Positions 5,561-6,963 of a stretch of DNA of 6,963 nt are shown here, in pieces (the first letter of the stretch is position 1; each line of letters opens with the position of its first letter). The translations under genes and the position numbers were made by a program. Source of the stretch: an uncultured Treponema sp. (lineage in GTDB: Bacteria > Spirochaetota > Spirochaetia > Treponematales > Treponemataceae); NCBI GenBank assembly GCA_937900125.1, contig CALCEK010000257.1, positions 1 to 6,963 on the forward strand, written 5' to 3'. Under the pieces are notes generated by a model, which was not told where the DNA came from, ran no database searches, and worked only from the letters and a program-made list of their open reading frames with translations.

Positions 5561-6822
5561 TAAAAAGAAACGGCTACGCAGATTTACCCTTGCATTCGGG
5601 AACAGTTCCCCGATGGTTAAGCGACAGAATGAGGGATTTGGGAACAGAAATTGTTGAAACGCTCATTTTGGAATTTGGCAGAAGGGAAGTTTTGCGCCGT
5701 TTAAGCGACCCGTTGTGGTTTCAGAGTTTTGGCGCGGTTTTGGGAATGGATTGGCATTCTTCTGGAATTACAACGAGCGTTATGTACGCGCTAAAACGTG
5801 GCTTAAATGTGTGTGCAAAAGAGTTGGGAATTGTAATTTGTGGGGGACGCGGAAAATATTCTCGGCGTACTCCCGAAGAATTACTTTTTTTGGCGGGCCA
5901 CACGGGGCTTGACGGGGATTCTCTTGTGCGCTCAAGCAAATTGGCGGCTAAAGTTGATAACACGGCTGTTCAAGATGGATTTCAGTTGTATCAGCACAAT
6001 TTTATTCTTTCTAAAGAAGGCGATTGGGCGATTGTTCAGCAGGGAATGAATCAAAGTTTGCGCACTGCCCGAAGATACCATTGGTGTTCTGAAAGCCTTT
6101 CTTCCTTTGTGGAAAAACCGCACACTGGAATTACTGGCGAAAATCAAGGAGCGATTTTAAATTTAACAGATGAAAATGCGCGTTCTACAAGAAATTCGAT
6201 TCTTAGCTTGAGCCATGAAAATCCAACTCGCATTTTAAAAGAAATCGATTTAATGGCAAAAAATTCTGTTCAACTTGATTTGTTTGAAAGCGGACAAAAT
6301 ATTCAAAATGCAAAAGATTCCGTCATAATTGAAAATTCACGAAATTGCATTATGCCTTCTCATCACGAAGTTCGAGCCGAAGATGTTGACACAAAACGTT
6401 TAGGCGCGGTTTTAGCGACAGCCTACGATTCTTCTCCAAAAGATTTTGAAACTCTTTTGCTCACACCAGGTCTTGGCGCAAGAACGCTTCAGTCGCTTAC
6501 GCTTGTGAGCGAGGTGATTTACGGAACACCATCGCGTTTTTCTGACCCTGCGCGATTTTCTTTTGCTCACGGCGGAAAGGACGGGCATCCGTTTCCTGTG
6601 CCAACAAAAGTTTATGACCAAACAATTCGTGTTTTAGGTCAAACAATCGAAAAATCAAAATTGGGCTACAAAGATAAATCGGAATGTCTTAAGCGATTGC
6701 ACACCACTGCTTTACAAATTGAAAAGCACTGTTCGCCCCAAGCCGACTTTGACGCAACGCTCGCTTATGAAAAAGCCCATTCACACGAATGGGGCGGAAG
6801 AACATGTATGGGAAAAGTCTAA
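5557..6822 (+). CDS. DUF763 family protein of unknown function
   Basis: 421 residues. The ATG overlaps the flavodiiron stop (ATGA); no good Shine-Dalgarno precedes it, so initiation probably depends on translational coupling. The protein carries signatures I associate with DUF763 (COG1415): the opening GYADLPLHSGTVPRWL (6-21), GMDWHSSGITTSV (63-75), CGGRGKYSRRTPEE (95-108), and a central region with many charged and Trp/Tyr/His residues (LYQHNF, EGDWAIVQQGMN, RRYHWCSE). LLLTPGLGARTLQSL (300-314) resembles a helix-hairpin-helix, and FAHGGKDGHPFPVP (336-349) follows. Length is typical and both ends appear intact. The linker at about 190-270 is Asn/Ser-rich and looks variable. No signal peptide or membrane segment is visible. 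The family role is unknown to me; the helix-hairpin-helix-like segment hints at nucleic-acid contact, which is inference. Coupling to the flavodiiron gene suggests expression under O2 or NO stress. Confidence 0.85.
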   Translation: MIKRNGYADLPLHSGTVPRWLSDRMRDLGTEIVETLILEFGRREVLRRLSDPLWFQSFGAVLGMDWHSSGITTSVMYALKRGLNVCAKELGIVICGGRGKYSRRTPEELLFLAGHTGLDGDSLVRSSKLAAKVDNTAVQDGFQLYQHNFILSKEGDWAIVQQGMNQSLRTARRYHWCSESLSSFVEKPHTGITGENQGAILNLTDENARSTRNSILSLSHENPTRILKEIDLMAKNSVQLDLFESGQNIQNAKDSVIIENSRNCIMPSHHEVRAEDVDTKRLGAVLATAYDSSPKDFETLLLTPGLGARTLQSLTLVSEVIYGTPSRFSDPARFSFAHGGKDGHPFPVPTKVYDQTIRVLGQTIEKSKLGYKDKSECLKRLHTTALQIEKHCSPQADFDATLAYEKAHSHEWGGRTCMGKV

Positions 6823-6938
6823 GCGGACAAAGAGCGTCATCGTGAGCGACAAAGCCCCCGTCATGTGGGAGCGGACATTACCCGCGAAACATCTCTTTTG
6901 CAAAAGAAACACGGATTCTTCGGAACTATGTTCCTCAG
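6822..6938. repeat. Non-coding contig tail resembling a dispersed intergenic repeat
   Basis: After the DUF763 stop there is no ORF. AGCG(G)ACA occurs three times (6822-6829, 6845-6851, 6870-6877) at 23- and 25-base spacing, with GTCAT at 6836-6840 and 6860-6864 between copies. A 14-base palindrome TCTTTTGCAAAAGA lies at 6894-6907. GGATTCTTC (6913-6921), a short hairpin GGAAC-TAT-GTTCC (6922-6934) and CCTCAG (6933-6938) follow. Read on the - strand the last part gives CTGAGG...GAAGAATCC, recalling dispersed 'GTCATTCTGAG...GAAGAATCC' intergenic repeats known from several bacterial genomes. Only this copy is in the window, so repeat status is inference. No clear intrinsic terminator is visible. 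Confidence 0.4.
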
Positions 6939-6963
6939 AGATCGGAAGAGCGTCGTGTAGGGA
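6939..6963. other. Illumina TruSeq adapter contamination
   Basis: The last 25 bases begin AGATCGGAAGAGC and continue with the arm CGTCGTGTAGGGA, matching the reverse complement of the Illumina TruSeq universal (Read 1 primer) adapter. This is library sequence left at the contig end, not genome. The A at 6939 could belong to either side. Nothing biological should be annotated here, and the contig should be trimmed at about 6938. Confidence 0.97.

Noticed and set aside
6894..6907. Palindrome TCTTTTGCAAAAGA as an intrinsic terminator for the DUF763 gene
   Set aside because: The stem would be about five AT-rich pairs with no T-run after it. It is too weak to call.

Overview
The window looks like the end of a contig from a draft Illumina assembly of a spirochaete, most likely a Treponema-like anaerobe. 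This assignment is an inference from four things: a lipoprotein with a relaxed spirochaete-type lipobox, a degenerate PAS-GGDEF-EAL protein, an anaerobe-type flavodiiron protein, and moderate G+C. No rRNA or other phylogenetic marker is present. All seven protein genes lie on the + strand, and no gap between genes exceeds 300 bases.

Layout. (1) 2-1354 is the 3' part of a PAS-GGDEF-EAL gene cut by the left edge; both cyclic-di-GMP enzyme sites look degenerate. (2) 1355-1416 is a G-rich spacer ending in a possible -10 element. (3) 1417-2927 holds a small alpha/beta hydrolase and a divergent ketopantoate-reductase-family oxidoreductase, joined by a 4-base ATGA overlap. (4) 2976-4324 holds a lipoprotein and a smaller exported protein, also joined by ATGA. 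They are paralogues, each with two SH3-like modules. (5) A weak AT-rich stem-loop separates them from 4385-6822, which holds a two-domain flavodiiron protein (O2 or NO reductase) and a DUF763 protein, again joined by ATGA. (6) 6823-6938 is non-coding and looks like a dispersed intergenic repeat. (7) 6939-6963 is Illumina adapter sequence, not genome.

The organisation is therefore three translationally coupled gene pairs after the truncated signalling gene. The flavodiiron protein probably protects an anaerobe from O2 or NO. Its tight coupling to DUF763, a conserved family of unknown role with a helix-hairpin-helix-like segment, is the most useful functional lead. The two exported SH3-like proteins probably act together in the cell envelope. 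The hydrolase/oxidoreductase pair probably belongs to one small pathway whose substrate cannot be read from sequence. No CRISPR, tRNA, rRNA or transposase was seen, and I found no convincing evidence of a wholly new system.
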